The notes below the pieces were generated by a model. It saw only the letters and a program-made list of their open reading frames with translations. It was not told the origin of the DNA and ran no database searches. From NCBI GenBank assembly GCA_013397695.1, contig VYZI01000033.1, forward strand, positions 4,581,264 to 4,645,263: a DNA stretch of 64,000 bases. Direction: 5' to 3'. The stretch is from Centropus unirufus (lineage: Eukaryota; Chordata; Aves; Cuculiformes; Centropidae). The position numbers and the translations under genes are program-made. This document shows positions 51,526 to 64,000 of the stretch, piece by piece (the stretch's first letter is position 1; every line of letters begins with the position of its first letter).

Positions 51526-54500
51526 TAAAAACTGTATATAAACACACTGGTTTGTGAAACAAGGTATACTAATACACATGTACATTGAAATGTAGATATT
51601 AGAATCTGGAATTTGTACCTAGCCTATCTTAAATACAGATATTGTATCTGCCACAGAGAACTGAGCATCTGATCCTATTTTAGCAATAGCACACCTACTG
51701 ATAATCCCCTGTCATATGGAAAGTCACACCCATATGTATATTAAAAAATGCTAGCCATATTTTATGGATTAAAAAGACAAATAATGTGTTAGGCAAAATA
51801 TAGTGAATTTGACATTCCTTTATGAAAAACTTGGCAGAAGAGGTAAGTTTACAGATTTAGTGTAGGCACACATGGTGTGTGACCGGATTGTTATCCTGAA
51901 CAGTTCTGTATGTATTTTGAAAAGTACTTGATTAATTAAGTAACTATAGTCTATAATTTCGAATAATGTATATGGAATTGCATTAAGAAAAATATTTAAA
52001 TTCTAAAGTGACAGAGAAATGCCTGATTTTATTTGAAAAAAATCTCATTATCGGGTAAAAGAGATGGCCATTTCAATAGTAACTGAAAATAGAAATGCAG
52101 AACTGCATCTAGACCTTCCATGCATAAACATTCCTGCTGACTTAGGAGGAAGAGTTATCTATGCAGGAATAATATTTGAGGATAATATCTGCTCTGCAGT
52201 CAAGGCAATAAAAGAACTGGCGCTGCACTTGCAGTATCAGGAACAAACAAGAATCCAGGAAACCTATTTTTCCAGGTCATACTTATATTCTACTTATGCC
52301 AACAGGACCTCCCAGTGCACACCAGCAAAATATAAACTAAAATTTGTGAAGGTGGCAGTGGATATAAATGAGAAGATAAGAAGGGTAGAGAACGATCACT
52401 TTCACTTGGGGAACTAAGGGAAATTCAGCATAACAGTAGTTCCCAGGAGAGCATTCTTATAACATGGAACTGCTGCCCCTATTAAACAATTCTTCTGTTT
52501 GTAGTGATCTCAGATTGGCTGTTCATTATCAACATGTCTCTCAGTCAAGAGACTTGAATATGCAGTTTTATTTAACAAAAAAATTTATTTAGCTACCTAT
52601 ATTTAGATTGCGTGACTAGACTAGAAAAGTTAAGGTTATGTAGGATTCTAGCAAGACATTTTTTGCTGCTAGATAGAAATGGTCTAGTTTTTACCCATTG
52701 AGAATGACAGAGTTTAAGGATTTAACCAAATCCTTTATGAATTTAAGTCAGACACTGAAGATTATTCAATATGGCCCGTTTCAGTTTTATATTATATGTG
52801 GTTTGCTATGTCACCTCTCTACCACAAAACATCTACATGGGAATCTATAGTTGATCTATGCACGACTAAATCGGCACATGTGTAAAAATAATTCTGTAAC
52901 ACAGTGTTTGCTTTTAGAAGGTCCAAAATTACCCAGGATGGATGCATCATGAGGTTGTGTTTAAAGGTACTTAAAAACATCTTGTGTACACCATTGCTTA
53001 GAATTTTAAGTGTGAAGTGCAACTGACATACTATTATTTTTGTGTAAGATGTGTTCATGCTGGCATATTTTTTTATAAGAAAAAGAACTTCTATACTGCT
53101 TTAGCCTGAGTGTTTTTTATCTTACACCAACCAAAACAATAAAATCAAAGGAAAAGAAAAGTGTCTCCAAGAGTTGTCCTCATAAAGGAAAAAATTATGT
53201 TAGCTCACAGCAATTAAAAATGCAGTCATAACATTGACTGCGGTATATTCTAGACAAGCCTGCTCTAGTCTTAGAATAATTTGCTGGGTTACTTGCAGCA
53301 AGCTAGGTGTGGCAGCACAGAGCTCAGCAATGGCTAGCAAACTGGTCTGCTTTGGGCAGTCAGGAGCTCAATCGAATGGGAAGGTTTAGAATAGCATCAC
53401 AGTTTGTAATTCTTGCACAGGGTTTACTAATCAAATTTAGAACTATGCCTTTTTGTAGTCTTCAATTCTGACTAAGTGCTTAGATGGTAAATGCCCTCAA
53501 CTTCCCTAGGTTTTGCCTTTATGTTTATAGGAATTAATACTTCCATTCTTCAAAAGGCCCATATATGAATGAGACTGGCACGGCAATTACACTATTACTT
53601 TGAGCCACTTCTGCTGGCTTCTTTGAAATTTGATTTTGGATTCAGTGTTGCTATAATCTCAGCTCAAGTTGCAAGTTATTATAATTGACTTTAATTTAGG
53701 TCCAATCTAATTTTTTTAAAAAAATAAACAAAAAACAAAAACTCTAGCTTGATATGGCACTGGAAAATTAAATGACAGGAAAAATCAATTTACACAACTC
53801 ATCAGTTGCTCACACCACCACTTCATAGTCTGGATACTAGCTTATGGCTTACATTCTAGTAGTGCTTCATAAACATATACATTTACTTTCACACCTCCAC
53901 AACAAACGTCCACTAATAAGTGAGAGAGCATCGAAATTCACTGCAATAAAAGAAATTGGGGAACATGCCCCTGAATTCACCATAGCAGACAAAAAGAAGT
54001 GGATTTCTTGTATGAAAGCAGTATTTCACACTTTGTATTGTGGTCCCTGTTTAGGTTAACTTGTGGACATGAGTTACACAGCAGAAAAAATACTAAGCCG
54101 ATTTTCTGGAGACAACAAATTCACAGGGGCTGTCTGGACTGTGTGATTTCTTTCAATATGTACAGACTGTCCACATGAACTCAGATTCATCACTGTCCTT
54201 ATGTCAGCAGTGGTACAAGGATGTAAGCGAGGTGGCTTGCATCTTCCTCAGCGAGGGTCAGGTACAATCACCAGCATAACTTAGAGCAGTTCTCCAGATT
54301 CCCCAATTTGTGCTGTAAATCCAGGCCTTATAAATTATCACAAGAAAGCTGACTACCTGTACACAAAAGCATTCTGACTGCTTCCTCCCCTTGAATTGAC
54401 TTCTGTGTTCAGACTCTGTACAGTGGCCAGGAAGGTGAAGGCAGGGTGCTGTAGCGCCTATGAGGAGAAACAGGAAACCAGGGTACAGGGAGGAAGACAA

Positions 54501-57500
54501 GATCTTTTTGCTCTCTTGTTCCCTGATATCTGCACATGCAGTAAAGCAGACAAAAAAATGGCTCCTAAATGCAGGATTAGTACATGTTCATGATGACATG
54601 TTGGTAAAAATATACTTTTTTTTCTCTGTTACAGTTCTTGCCCTCTTTTTTTCCTCAGGTAGGAAATGAGATTTTAATCAAGAAAATCACTAATAACTAA
54701 GAAGATTAAAGAAGTTCCATAAAAAAAATTTCCTTCTAAAAACTTAGTCTGTGAGAAGAGTTGTTACCACAGTATGCTAAGATATGCTTTGTTCTCTAAA
54801 AGCCTCTTATAAAGAAATTAAGAAATATTACTGCACAGAATGAAACTATGCTTTACAGTCTACTTCAATACATCTATTTACCTAGACTTGAAGACAACAG
54901 CAACACTAATCAAAAAGATAGTAAGTAGTTACCATACAAAAAGTAGCCCACCTCCCAAACAGATGTACATTTATATTTAAAAAGGAATGTAATGGATCCT
55001 CATACTGACTTATATCCGCATACAATTGTCAAAAACAGCAATAGAGATTTCCATTGTGAGGAGCACTGTGTAGCCAGGGATGTGTGTGATGCACAAGGGG
55101 AAAACGGATACTAGCCTTTTCACATCTTGTTCTTGGAGTAGGTACACCTCTTCCACTCTTGGTTGAGGCATCTCCTGGGCACTAGATCCAAATTTTTCTT
55201 GGCACTGCGTGGAGTGAGCACTCTTTTGTGCTTTTGACCAGAGTAGATATCACTCTGACTGGTTTTCTGTCCCATCACGTGAAATTAGTGAAAAAGGCAG
55301 AACAAACCTCTCATAGCAGGTGATTCTAAAAACGGAAAACTGATTACTTTGCCTGTGCTTACAATGCACAACGCTTCTTTATATGACTTTCAAAATGTAT
55401 TTTGCATACTCTGAGAATCACAGTCTGTTTAGAAAACATGAGCAGCATTACCAAGTCTGCATCAGCCCTCGAAGCAACAAAGCACTTTGTAGTGACACAA
55501 GTGGGTAACCAAGTAATTAATTTGCAGAATAAAAACAACTTCCCTACTATATTGCATGTATTATTTAGAAACTATAAGGTAATCAAGGTAATTTAACAGT
55601 AAGCTGATCTAAAAAACTTACAACAAGCTGATACTTTAACTCCTCAATAAGAAAATACTATCCAGCAAATATTTGTTAGAAATTACCTATGAAGAGGCAG
55701 GTAGACATTTTCTCTTGGAATAAACAGGATAATGCCAATGTTTCTGTTTAGAGTAACACAGAGGGTTAGACAAACAGCTGAGACTGAAAACCTTCCCTTT
55801 CACCTATGCCTATGAAGTTCAGGAATCAAAATGGAAAACAAATAACAAAATGAAGTGCGAGTCAATACTTCCTTTTGTTAAAAAATTGGATAAGACTTCA
55901 AAGGTCTTTGCCCTTGTAGAAAGAGAAAGGAAAAAAAGGCCCTGATGCTTGTGATAAGTACATCAGTCTGGAGTTATTAAAGGTTAATGAGGTATTCTAT
56001 AGTAATCAGAACACAACCAAATAGACTTGACCTTACCTTGCCCCAGTGACTAAAGTCTAGCCATTGAGCCATCTTGAAGCCTTGAAACATCTGCAACCCT
56101 TTAGAAACTAAAGGTTGCTAACTAGATGATGTTGATATCATTTGATGTAGGAAAAGGCTGTTTCAGGAAAGACTGTTTCAGGATTCCATCCTGTGATGAT
56201 TCAAAAATACTACGAGCGAAGTACGTGATGGTAAATTTTCTAAACTCTACCTTATAAGACACCTCCTCACTTACAGAAGGTAGCCCTGCACAAATGAGAG
56301 ACAGAGCTGACTAAACTCCAGGGAGATGATGAAAGAGATGATCCATGTTTTTTAAAAACAGTATAGCAGAACCACTTATAGAAAGGAATAGGTACAACCC
56401 AGACCAGGCCATTGCAAAGAGAACTACTGCTGCAACTTCTAGGGAACTTCCTCTGGCTCTGTGGCCAATTTATTCTCTGACATGGAAATAAATTTCTTGG
56501 ACATAATAGAGACCAGAAGCCTGGATCAGCAGTTTACAAACTGTGGATCATGTACCTCGGTGGGAAAAAGGGGTAGCAACTATCAGTCTCCGGCAGAAAC
56601 CTCTCAAAGCAGCAGCTCTTCTGCTCCTTAAGTTGCTTTGGGCTCAGCACAGCAAGTTGACTGCAGCACTGAGGTTTTCTTAAGCAGATGAGAGCTACTG
56701 GGGAAAACTGGTGAAAATAAGTGTTCCTGGGGTGAGAAGAGAATGAAGCTTCCCTATGAAGTAGCAGTGAAGGATCTGATCTTTCTAATTGATGTAGGAT
56801 AAGGAATAATGCCCAGAGCCACTGTTTTGGTGTCTTCCTTTCCCTGGAGATATGGTGTGACCACAACGTGCATGGTGGGGCTGCAGGCGCAAAACTGCAG
56901 CCCCCAACAGCCACCCTTATCCTGTACCAGGGAGAGATATCTCTAATGCTAGTTTTCCAGGAGCTACCTAGAATAATCTCCAATCTGTAATCTAATCTTG
57001 TTCTGTTCCCCCTACCTCAAGAAGATTTGTATCCAGCAGAGAGGATAAGGATAAGGAATGGCAGAGAAAACATGTGAGAACTACTCCAGGATCTACCTCA
57101 CGCAGTGTCTCCAAGAAATCTGGAATTTAGTTGGGGGCATAACCAGTTCATTGTCACAAGTGAGGCAGTATCAGGAAGAGTAAAAACAGGATAGTGTTGC
57201 CAGTCTGATGTTGCTTCTAACATCAATAGTGTTTACAATGCTAATGAGGGCGTCTGTCAGAAAAATGACACTCGAGGTTTCTAGCCTATACTTCAATCTG
57301 TAGTTGCATTGGAATCAAAGGAGAGAATGGAATACCCAGGGAAGAGTTACTAAACTTGTTAATGCTCTCAGTTGTGGGAAGAATGTAACACGGGAGACAA
57401 CAGAAATGAGAACAAAAAATCGTAAAACTAATGCTGTGACAAGACTCTCTTGCAGGGTGGCTACAGGAAGGTCCTAGAGATTAATAAAAGGGGAAGTGGA

Positions 57501-57849
57501 CAGCTGAGTGTGTAGAGTTTCAGGCAATTTTTTACATTATTGTGTCTGGCTGTAACGACAGAATAGGACTAGCCTTGCTTATGGAAAGCATTGAGTCTTG
57601 GTTCTTTTCCTTATTCCCCATTGTAAAAGGTCAGACACTTTAATCTGAGATATCGCAATACATTTTCCTGTCTTGAGGCTTTTCAGTGATCCTTCACCTA
57701 CTGTTCTGGGAATCTTACAAAAATGCCTTGCAGCCAGGACAAACGTTCTCCTTTCCAAAGATAAGACATGTACCTTCGACTTTACAGAGAAGAGTTAAAT
57801 AGCGCTAAGCAGCACTCTTGAAAGAAACAGGCTTGCACAGATTTAAGAA

Positions 57850-58206
57850 GACAAGGTCATGGGGAGTCTTATAGCTGTCTTCCATGACCTAATAGAGCAG
57901 TGTAGAGAAGATAAAAGTCAAACTTGTCTCAGAAACGCACGGTGAAAGGACTGCGTTAGATGAGGCAATGGACACAAGTTGCAACAAGGGAAATTCTGAT
58001 TAGATATTAAGAAATTATTCACCATGAAGGCAGTCAAGCCTTGGAACAAGTTACTGAGAGAAGACGTAGAATTTCCATCCTTGGCAATGCTCAAAACCTG
58101 ACTGGACAAGGCCTTGAGCAAACTAAGAAGGCCATGCTTTTGGCAGTGGTTTGAATTAGATAATCTCCAGAGATCCCTTCCAATCTACATAATCCTGTGA
58201 TTCTTG
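57850..58206 (+). mobile_element. CR1 LINE 3' fragment of a diverged subfamily
   Basis: Recognised by TGGGGAGTCTTATAGCTG, AAATTCTGATTAGATATTAA, AGATAATCTCCAGAGATCCC and TTCCAATCTACATAATCCTG in order, ending at CTGTGATTCTTG. It is more diverged from the CR1 pattern than the 3' fragments at 27-39 kb, suggesting an older insertion. Confidence 0.85.
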
Positions 58207-61200
58207 ACAAGGCATTCGTCTCATTAGAAACAGAAGATGGGACAAAGATTCAAGAAAATAGTCCTGTTAGTCTATCCCCGATAACTTCTGAAGCCTCTTC
58301 TTAGGCAAACATGCGCTACGTTTGCCTCCACTCTGTCATCTTGTTGCAAACCTGGAAGACAGGTGTACAGGCTCCGAACATGGAAGCTTTGGAATTCTTG
58401 TGGCTTGAAGGGCAGAATAGAAACCATGATCCACAGTAACAAAGATATTAGAGACAAACTTAATGAAGAAGAGTACTCCTACAAACCTGCCTGTTTCATG
58501 CTATGCTATTTACCCTACAGAGAGTTGTTCAAGGAACATAAGAGCACCGGTTTTCTTCCACATCAGCAAAAGGTCAGAAAGTTCTGCATGAGAAAGGTGT
58601 CCATCCTGTCCTGATGCTACTAATTTTTCCATCTCTCATGTCCAAGTTGCACAGATACCAAGCATGGGAAACACATGCTATCAGTGGAAAAACTCCTCTT
58701 AGGTCTTCCCAAAATAATTGTCCTCCTATTATAGTTCAATAACTTTATAACAAAGCTATACTATATTAGGGGATATCTTTATAGAAAGCTTTCACCTTTG
58801 TCCACTGTTTTATGACATCTTTATACAAGAAGCTATAGACATTTTTCTCCTAGTATTAGAAATAGCACTTCTGCATAAGTACTTCCCAGTAATATCACAG
58901 CTAGGGAACACTGTTAGTTACCGCTTTACTTTTCTGCAGTTCACTATTTCTAGTAAGGTTTACTCTTTAAAAGGGCAGTGTTTCTTTACTCCAGTGCTGT
59001 GAGGCATTTCTTGATAATTGGGAGGAAGTAGGAGAAACAAAATGAGTGTTACTTTCAGCAAAAGCTGAGTCACAGTTACATTTCACTGCGAAACAACCTG
59101 CCCTTGGTGCCCTTCTGCTTACAGATGCTGCAACCTTCAGCTGTCTACAAGCTAAAAGTCATGTTCAAAACCAAACAATGAAATCAGCAGCTTCTGTAAC
59201 ATGTCACATGGATGTGCCAGCATGACTTTGGGAAAGTTTCAAGTTCAGAAAATGTTGCTCTTACTATGCCAATTATGTGGCAAGAACTTTGTTTACATGA
59301 TTTATTTATAATGCTGTGTAGGATCGGGGGTTTCAGCCTAATAATAAAAATGAGATATTACTGGAAACTGACTAACAGTGACAATAGCCAGTAATGGTCC
59401 TCCAGTATGTGTGGGTGCATATTAAAAACTGCAGAAAATTACTCAACACAGGCTTATTATGTCATACAGCCATCAACATATCAAAGTCAATTGAAAGACT
59501 TGTGCTGCTTTCAATAGTATGTGGACCAAACAAGCAATGATTCAAAAACAATCCAACCCCAAACCAGTTGACATTGAGCCCTTGGGTACACGCTAAATAA
59601 GGATGACTGAAGTTCCCAAACTGACATAGTTTGTGAGCAGTCAGATTCCCAGACTTCTGAGCACTCACAAATAGAGTCAACCACCAGTAAATCTGGCAGG
59701 TGTTTCAGCTTCGTGTGGGTTAGAGTTTATACACTTAGGCTCCACAAAAAATGCTAGAAGCCTTTGTCGCTGTTGGAGATCTGTTAGTGCATCTGCAAAT
59801 ACCTATGGCTTATTCACTCAAAAAAACCTGATGTTATTTAAGATGCTTTTTGCCTTCTGCAAGTGGTTAACATCACCAAGCAGTTAGAGAGAAAAGATTT
59901 ATGAGCAAACCTGGGCACAAAGTAGCTTCAGCCACTTGGTAAATGAACATACTCTTTGTGCAGTTGAATTATATTCACAAATCTAGACAAGCATGTAAAT
60001 GCTTAAGTGCATTTTTGAACTATGTTTTACGTATCTATAGTTCAGTGTATAGGGCTAAGTAGTTATTGTTGTTGTTATTATTATTATTTTTTTTATGGCC
60101 TGTTTGCATTCTTATCAAATTTACCTTAATGGAATAGTGCAAGCATATTGTACGATGTGTTCTTTGTCTCTATCTTCTTCTAAAACAAATCTTCCAAGTT
60201 TCAAAAACATGAAAGAGAAGTTTATAACGTGCAATATGAGCTTGTATATGTTCTCATCCATAGTTTCAACATGAACTCCGTCATAACAGCACTGTGCCAC
60301 TTCAAAGGGCCAAACCAAAGACTATGCCGTGTGACATATGGCTACCATGAATTGTTCAGAATTTGGGTACCTCTGTATGTGCGTGACTAAATGGCACAGG
60401 CATGCATAGTGTGTCTCAGAAAAGGACACATCTGATCTTTGTAAAGTTGGTTCTGATCTGCACCCATCTGTACATAGTGAAACATCATGCACAACTCATA
60501 CTCAGTATTTTTAGAATAATACCAGTTATCAGAAAGTAATTTCAGCACCCCAAAAAGGAAGTTCCCAGAAAGCAGATACAAGTAGGAAGGACATACTCTC
60601 CTATTTCAATGTTATGCAATACTTCACTAAAACAATTGTCATCGTATCTCGCAAAATCTTGGGTCATCTCCAGTGCCAGATGTTATTAGACTTCATAAAC
60701 CATGAAGCTTCAGAGAAAACTTATCTGAACTTACCCAAAAAAGGACAAAGGTGGCTTTCAGCCCGTTCTCTGCATTTTATATCATACAATGAAAGCAAAA
60801 GGAGACTGGGAAGGAAGAGTGAAAAACATTTCTTCCTCTGTGCAACTGCTTATAAACTTATGATCCAATTCTGTAAGAAATAAATGCTCTTTTATGGATC
60901 AAAGTATTTAGCAAACCCAGGCAAAGGCCATTAGAGAGTTAAAACTACAACATATTAAAGGGACCATTTATAGTAATTGATTGCCCAAATTGTCTTATTT
61001 TTAATAAGAGTATCATCACTATGAAATGTTTGTTATAAATGCTAGAGCACTATAATAAACCGGAAAGTGGGAAAAAAAAAAAAAGTAAAAACAACTCTAA
61101 GTAACTTCCCTTGCTCCTATTACTAGGAACACTATAAAATAGAAATAGTATACATAGAAATATAATAATATAATATAGAAACACTATAAATCAACACCTA

Positions 61201-64000
61201 CTAACTAATGCACTAACACATTCCAATATCAAGATGATCTCTCTCTAGATCTATGTCTATGGGTGCAGCTAACCCACTTTTGTACAGACAGGATTAACTT
61301 CAAAAGAGCTCTGTCCTGCCTGTTGGGTGGCCTCGTGAATCACATTCATGAGGGAAGAAGAGACAGTAAGACTGGGACATACCTTATCTCTACTGTCACT
61401 CTTGGAGGGTTTACAGGAAGAGCATGAACATCACAGTGGAAGTTTTATAACAGCAAGGTACCTCCAAATCAATGCAACTATGTATGGTAAAGACAGCTAA
61501 AGAAAAATTAAGTGGTTTTCATTACTAGATTCTTTGTTAGACATCATCACCTACTTGCTGATAGCTTCTCACGTGCTCAGTGAGAATGGATGTGGAAACT
61601 AATATCTAACCGAGTCTTTAAAATAATTGCTGAAAATTATTTTAGAGTAATACTTACTTTATGTCCATATGCTTTATTTTCTTTTGTACAGGTGGTCATT
61701 CTATTTTGTACCTACCTTTTCATCGCAGCACTTTATGTTGTCCAAGATTGCTATTTATAACTGGACAAGAATATGCAAAGTAACAGCTAGAATACTACAG
61801 ATTATACATTTCCTCAAAGCAAAATCAGAAATACTGATTAAGAAATGTGCCTCCTGGTTTAATGGTTCAAGTGCACTATAAAAAAAAATGTTCCCAAGGA
61901 ACATCTGGTTTGTATTCACAACACTTTGGTTTAAATACATGTCAACAGATAATCCTCATACTCCAAGTCTGAGTGAAACAAGACCTTTTCAGCAAATTCA
62001 GCAGCACCCTAATTCCCTCTGAAATAAGTGATGATTTCTACTTTTCTGGGTACACAATATTATCCACTAGTGACATAATTCTCAATGAACATCAAAAACT
62101 TACCTTTAGTAATCAATTCTTACCTCAACTCATTATCGCTGATCTCAATGACAGAGGAACATAATCTAAGGGCTCATTAAATAAACAAGCACATGCCTTT
62201 TCAGATTCGAAATTATATTTTTTAAAGAATAAGTATGAAAATTAATCATAATATCTTTTATTACAGAAGTGCTCTTATTCTCAACAGCTGAAGAGTTTCT
62301 ATTCAGGGCTAAATAACAGTATTTAAGCACAACAGCCATCATGAAACAACAAAACACTACAGTAGTTATGAAGTAGCAAAAGAATAAATTCTGGCTTTCT
62401 TTATCTGCATTTTTAAGCCCTTACAAAGGCTGCACTAAAGACAGCATAACTGCCAAGGAGGTGGGCAGGATGTTACACTGTGATCACAGTCATTAAAAGC
62501 AAGCAAAACCAGACTTACTTTGAAGAACTGTGTTTAGTTTAGCACAAAGATTAAAAAATCATTTTTTTTTCCAGATTACAGAGAGCTTTTAGGACAAAAA
62601 TGACCATGATGAATTACTGTAATTCATTTTTCTAAAGTGTGAATAAAACAATGATATGATGCATGAAAATGAAATAAAAATAAGTTTTCAGTAGAGTTTT
62701 CAATAATATTCAAGTAGTAGACAACTCAAAAAACATTGCATTATTTATAACATAAATCAAATTTAAAAGCTAAAAAAATCAACTTGCAATTAGGCATGTT
62801 GTATCACTGAAATGCATTTTCAAAAATAAGTCAGTAATTTGATTGGGAGGAGGAGGGTACCAAGCTTTTGTGGGAAATCTCAGTGCCAGAAAGTATGCAA
62901 AATTAGACAAAAGCTAATCAGAAAGCCTTAGAAGACCTTGGTTACAACAACAAAGATATAAGGAGTTATCTGCGTTGAAAAACATGACCAGAAATATAAT
63001 TTACATACCTAGTACTAGGGGGAAAAGCAGCAGATTACAAACAAAAAAAGTACATTGAAATAATCTTAAAATAGTTACTGAAACTACGGAAAATCAAATT
63101 TAAAAACTGTCTTCACTTCTAACATTGCGTAAGTTGTGTGTTTTAGCAGCCAAACCTGTGGCTTCTGGTCACACCTCAATCCGTACGAAGAAAGAAAATC
63201 AAGGACGATGAAAACTCTCCCATCCGTGAACCTACACACCCAGCCCTGCATCACTTCAGTTACTGAGAATTCTCACTGAGCTCAACAGGGGCAGGACCAC
63301 ACGCCACTTGGAAAACAGCTTTATCTTATTTGCATTACTTTTAAATCTAAGGCAGAAAGAGGATAACATCTCAGGATCACTCAATGAAAAACTAGCTTGA
63401 GATGTAAGCATGCAGAACAGTTAAAGAAATGAAAGACTAAATTCTCACCAAGCAACAATTCTTTCCTCCAATGGAAGCTGTAGATAATGTTTGAAGATAT
63501 TGCCTTGACACATGGTCATGCATAGATTTGCTTCTGCTGTGTATTCAACTGAGTAATAAATTATTTCTTCTAAGCATCTTTCTCACTTAAGATAAAAGTT
63601 CCCCAGTGGACATTGCCCTGTTTTTTATGGAAGTTTCAAAATGGTAGTCATGATCTATTGAGTCCATTTTCAGCTTCTCACATTTAGGAAGGTATTCCAT
63701 AGCAAAAGACAAGGTCCAAAGAATATATCAAACTTTGCAGTTATAAAAACAGGAACCCTTGGGGAAAAAAATGTGGTTTTTTTAACTGGTTTTAAATTAC
63801 ACAACTGTTTCTGCTTTGTGAAATATATTTCCCACTGTGATTTGTAGTAGGTTAGTTTGTAGTAGAACATATGTAGTATGTTCTCTGTAAAATTTATTAA
63901 GTTATCCATTTTTTTAAAAAAATAACAGTTGAAAAACATAGTTCCAGACCACTGGCAGTCCTAGATAAAGGCGAATGTCATGCCACAGCAAACAAAAAAA
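58207..64000. other. AT-rich intergenic sequence to the window end, no gene seen
   Basis: No supported exon on either strand. Low-complexity tracts include a TTG/TTA trinucleotide run at about 60064-60100 and a TAATA-rich tract at about 61150-61190. Confidence 0.45.

Larger units (their letters stand above)
45079..57849. other. Long AT-rich intergenic sequence, no gene seen
   Basis: About 12.8 kb without a CR1 copy that I can recognise and without a supported exon. It contains a 31-bp-period imperfect direct repeat (49906-49959) and a 9-bp-stem inverted repeat (51504-51525). Frames at 52064-52417 (+, 117 codons) and 56534-56983 (minus, 149 codons) show no recognisable domain. Confidence 0.45.

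Noticed and set aside
52064..52417. 117-codon + strand frame
   Set aside because: No family resemblance. Chance frames of this length should be common in 64 kb.
56534..56983. 149-codon minus-strand frame
   Set aside because: No recognisable domain or composition signal, and frames of this size are expected by chance at this scale.
10816..64000. Searched for ATF3 coding exons (basic region and leucine zipper)
   Set aside because: No open frame on either strand reads like the bZIP region, so the gene is not annotated here.

Overview
The window looks like nuclear DNA from a bird. It carries many 5'-truncated CR1 LINE copies (the dominant avian retroelement), compact introns, two CpG-rich promoter regions in an otherwise AT-rich background, and a four-exon gene whose product reads as neudesin (NENF). 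There are two runs of N (483-932 and 18050-18177), so this is a draft assembly. I see no operons, CRISPR arrays, rRNA or tRNA genes.

Region 1-10,800 is the genic end. The supported gene is NENF on the + strand: four coding exons between 6906 and 10195, each with consensus GT-AG junctions and consistent phase, giving 163 residues. About 4 kb upstream lies a second CpG island (about 2430-3085). On the minus strand it contains a 12-codon candidate first exon (2896-2931) that resembles the N-terminus of PACC1/TMEM206, the proton-activated chloride channel. PACC1 is the known divergent neighbour of NENF in vertebrates. The two genes would therefore be arranged head to head, and positions 1-2895 would be PACC1 intron 1. 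A ZNF143/SBS-like motif lies just upstream of the candidate PACC1 start, and a roughly 17-18 bp-phased array of GC boxes lies just upstream of NENF. CR1 fragments fill much of the space between them.

Region 10,800-64,000 is a long AT-rich intergenic stretch with no exon I can support. It contains CR1 copies on both strands (13.2, 27.5-28.3, 29.1-29.4, 30.7-31.3, 38.2-39.6, 44.8-45.1 and 57.9-58.2 kb), a perfect 35-bp tandem duplication, a few low-complexity tracts, small inverted repeats, and one assembly gap. In vertebrates the next gene beyond NENF is ATF3, but I found no bZIP-coding exon here. The stretch is probably the NENF-ATF3 intergenic interval.

I did not find a clearly new biological system. 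The points most worth checking are the PACC1 micro-exon with its ZNF143-like site, the phased GC-box array of the NENF promoter, and the gap that falls inside a CR1 copy.
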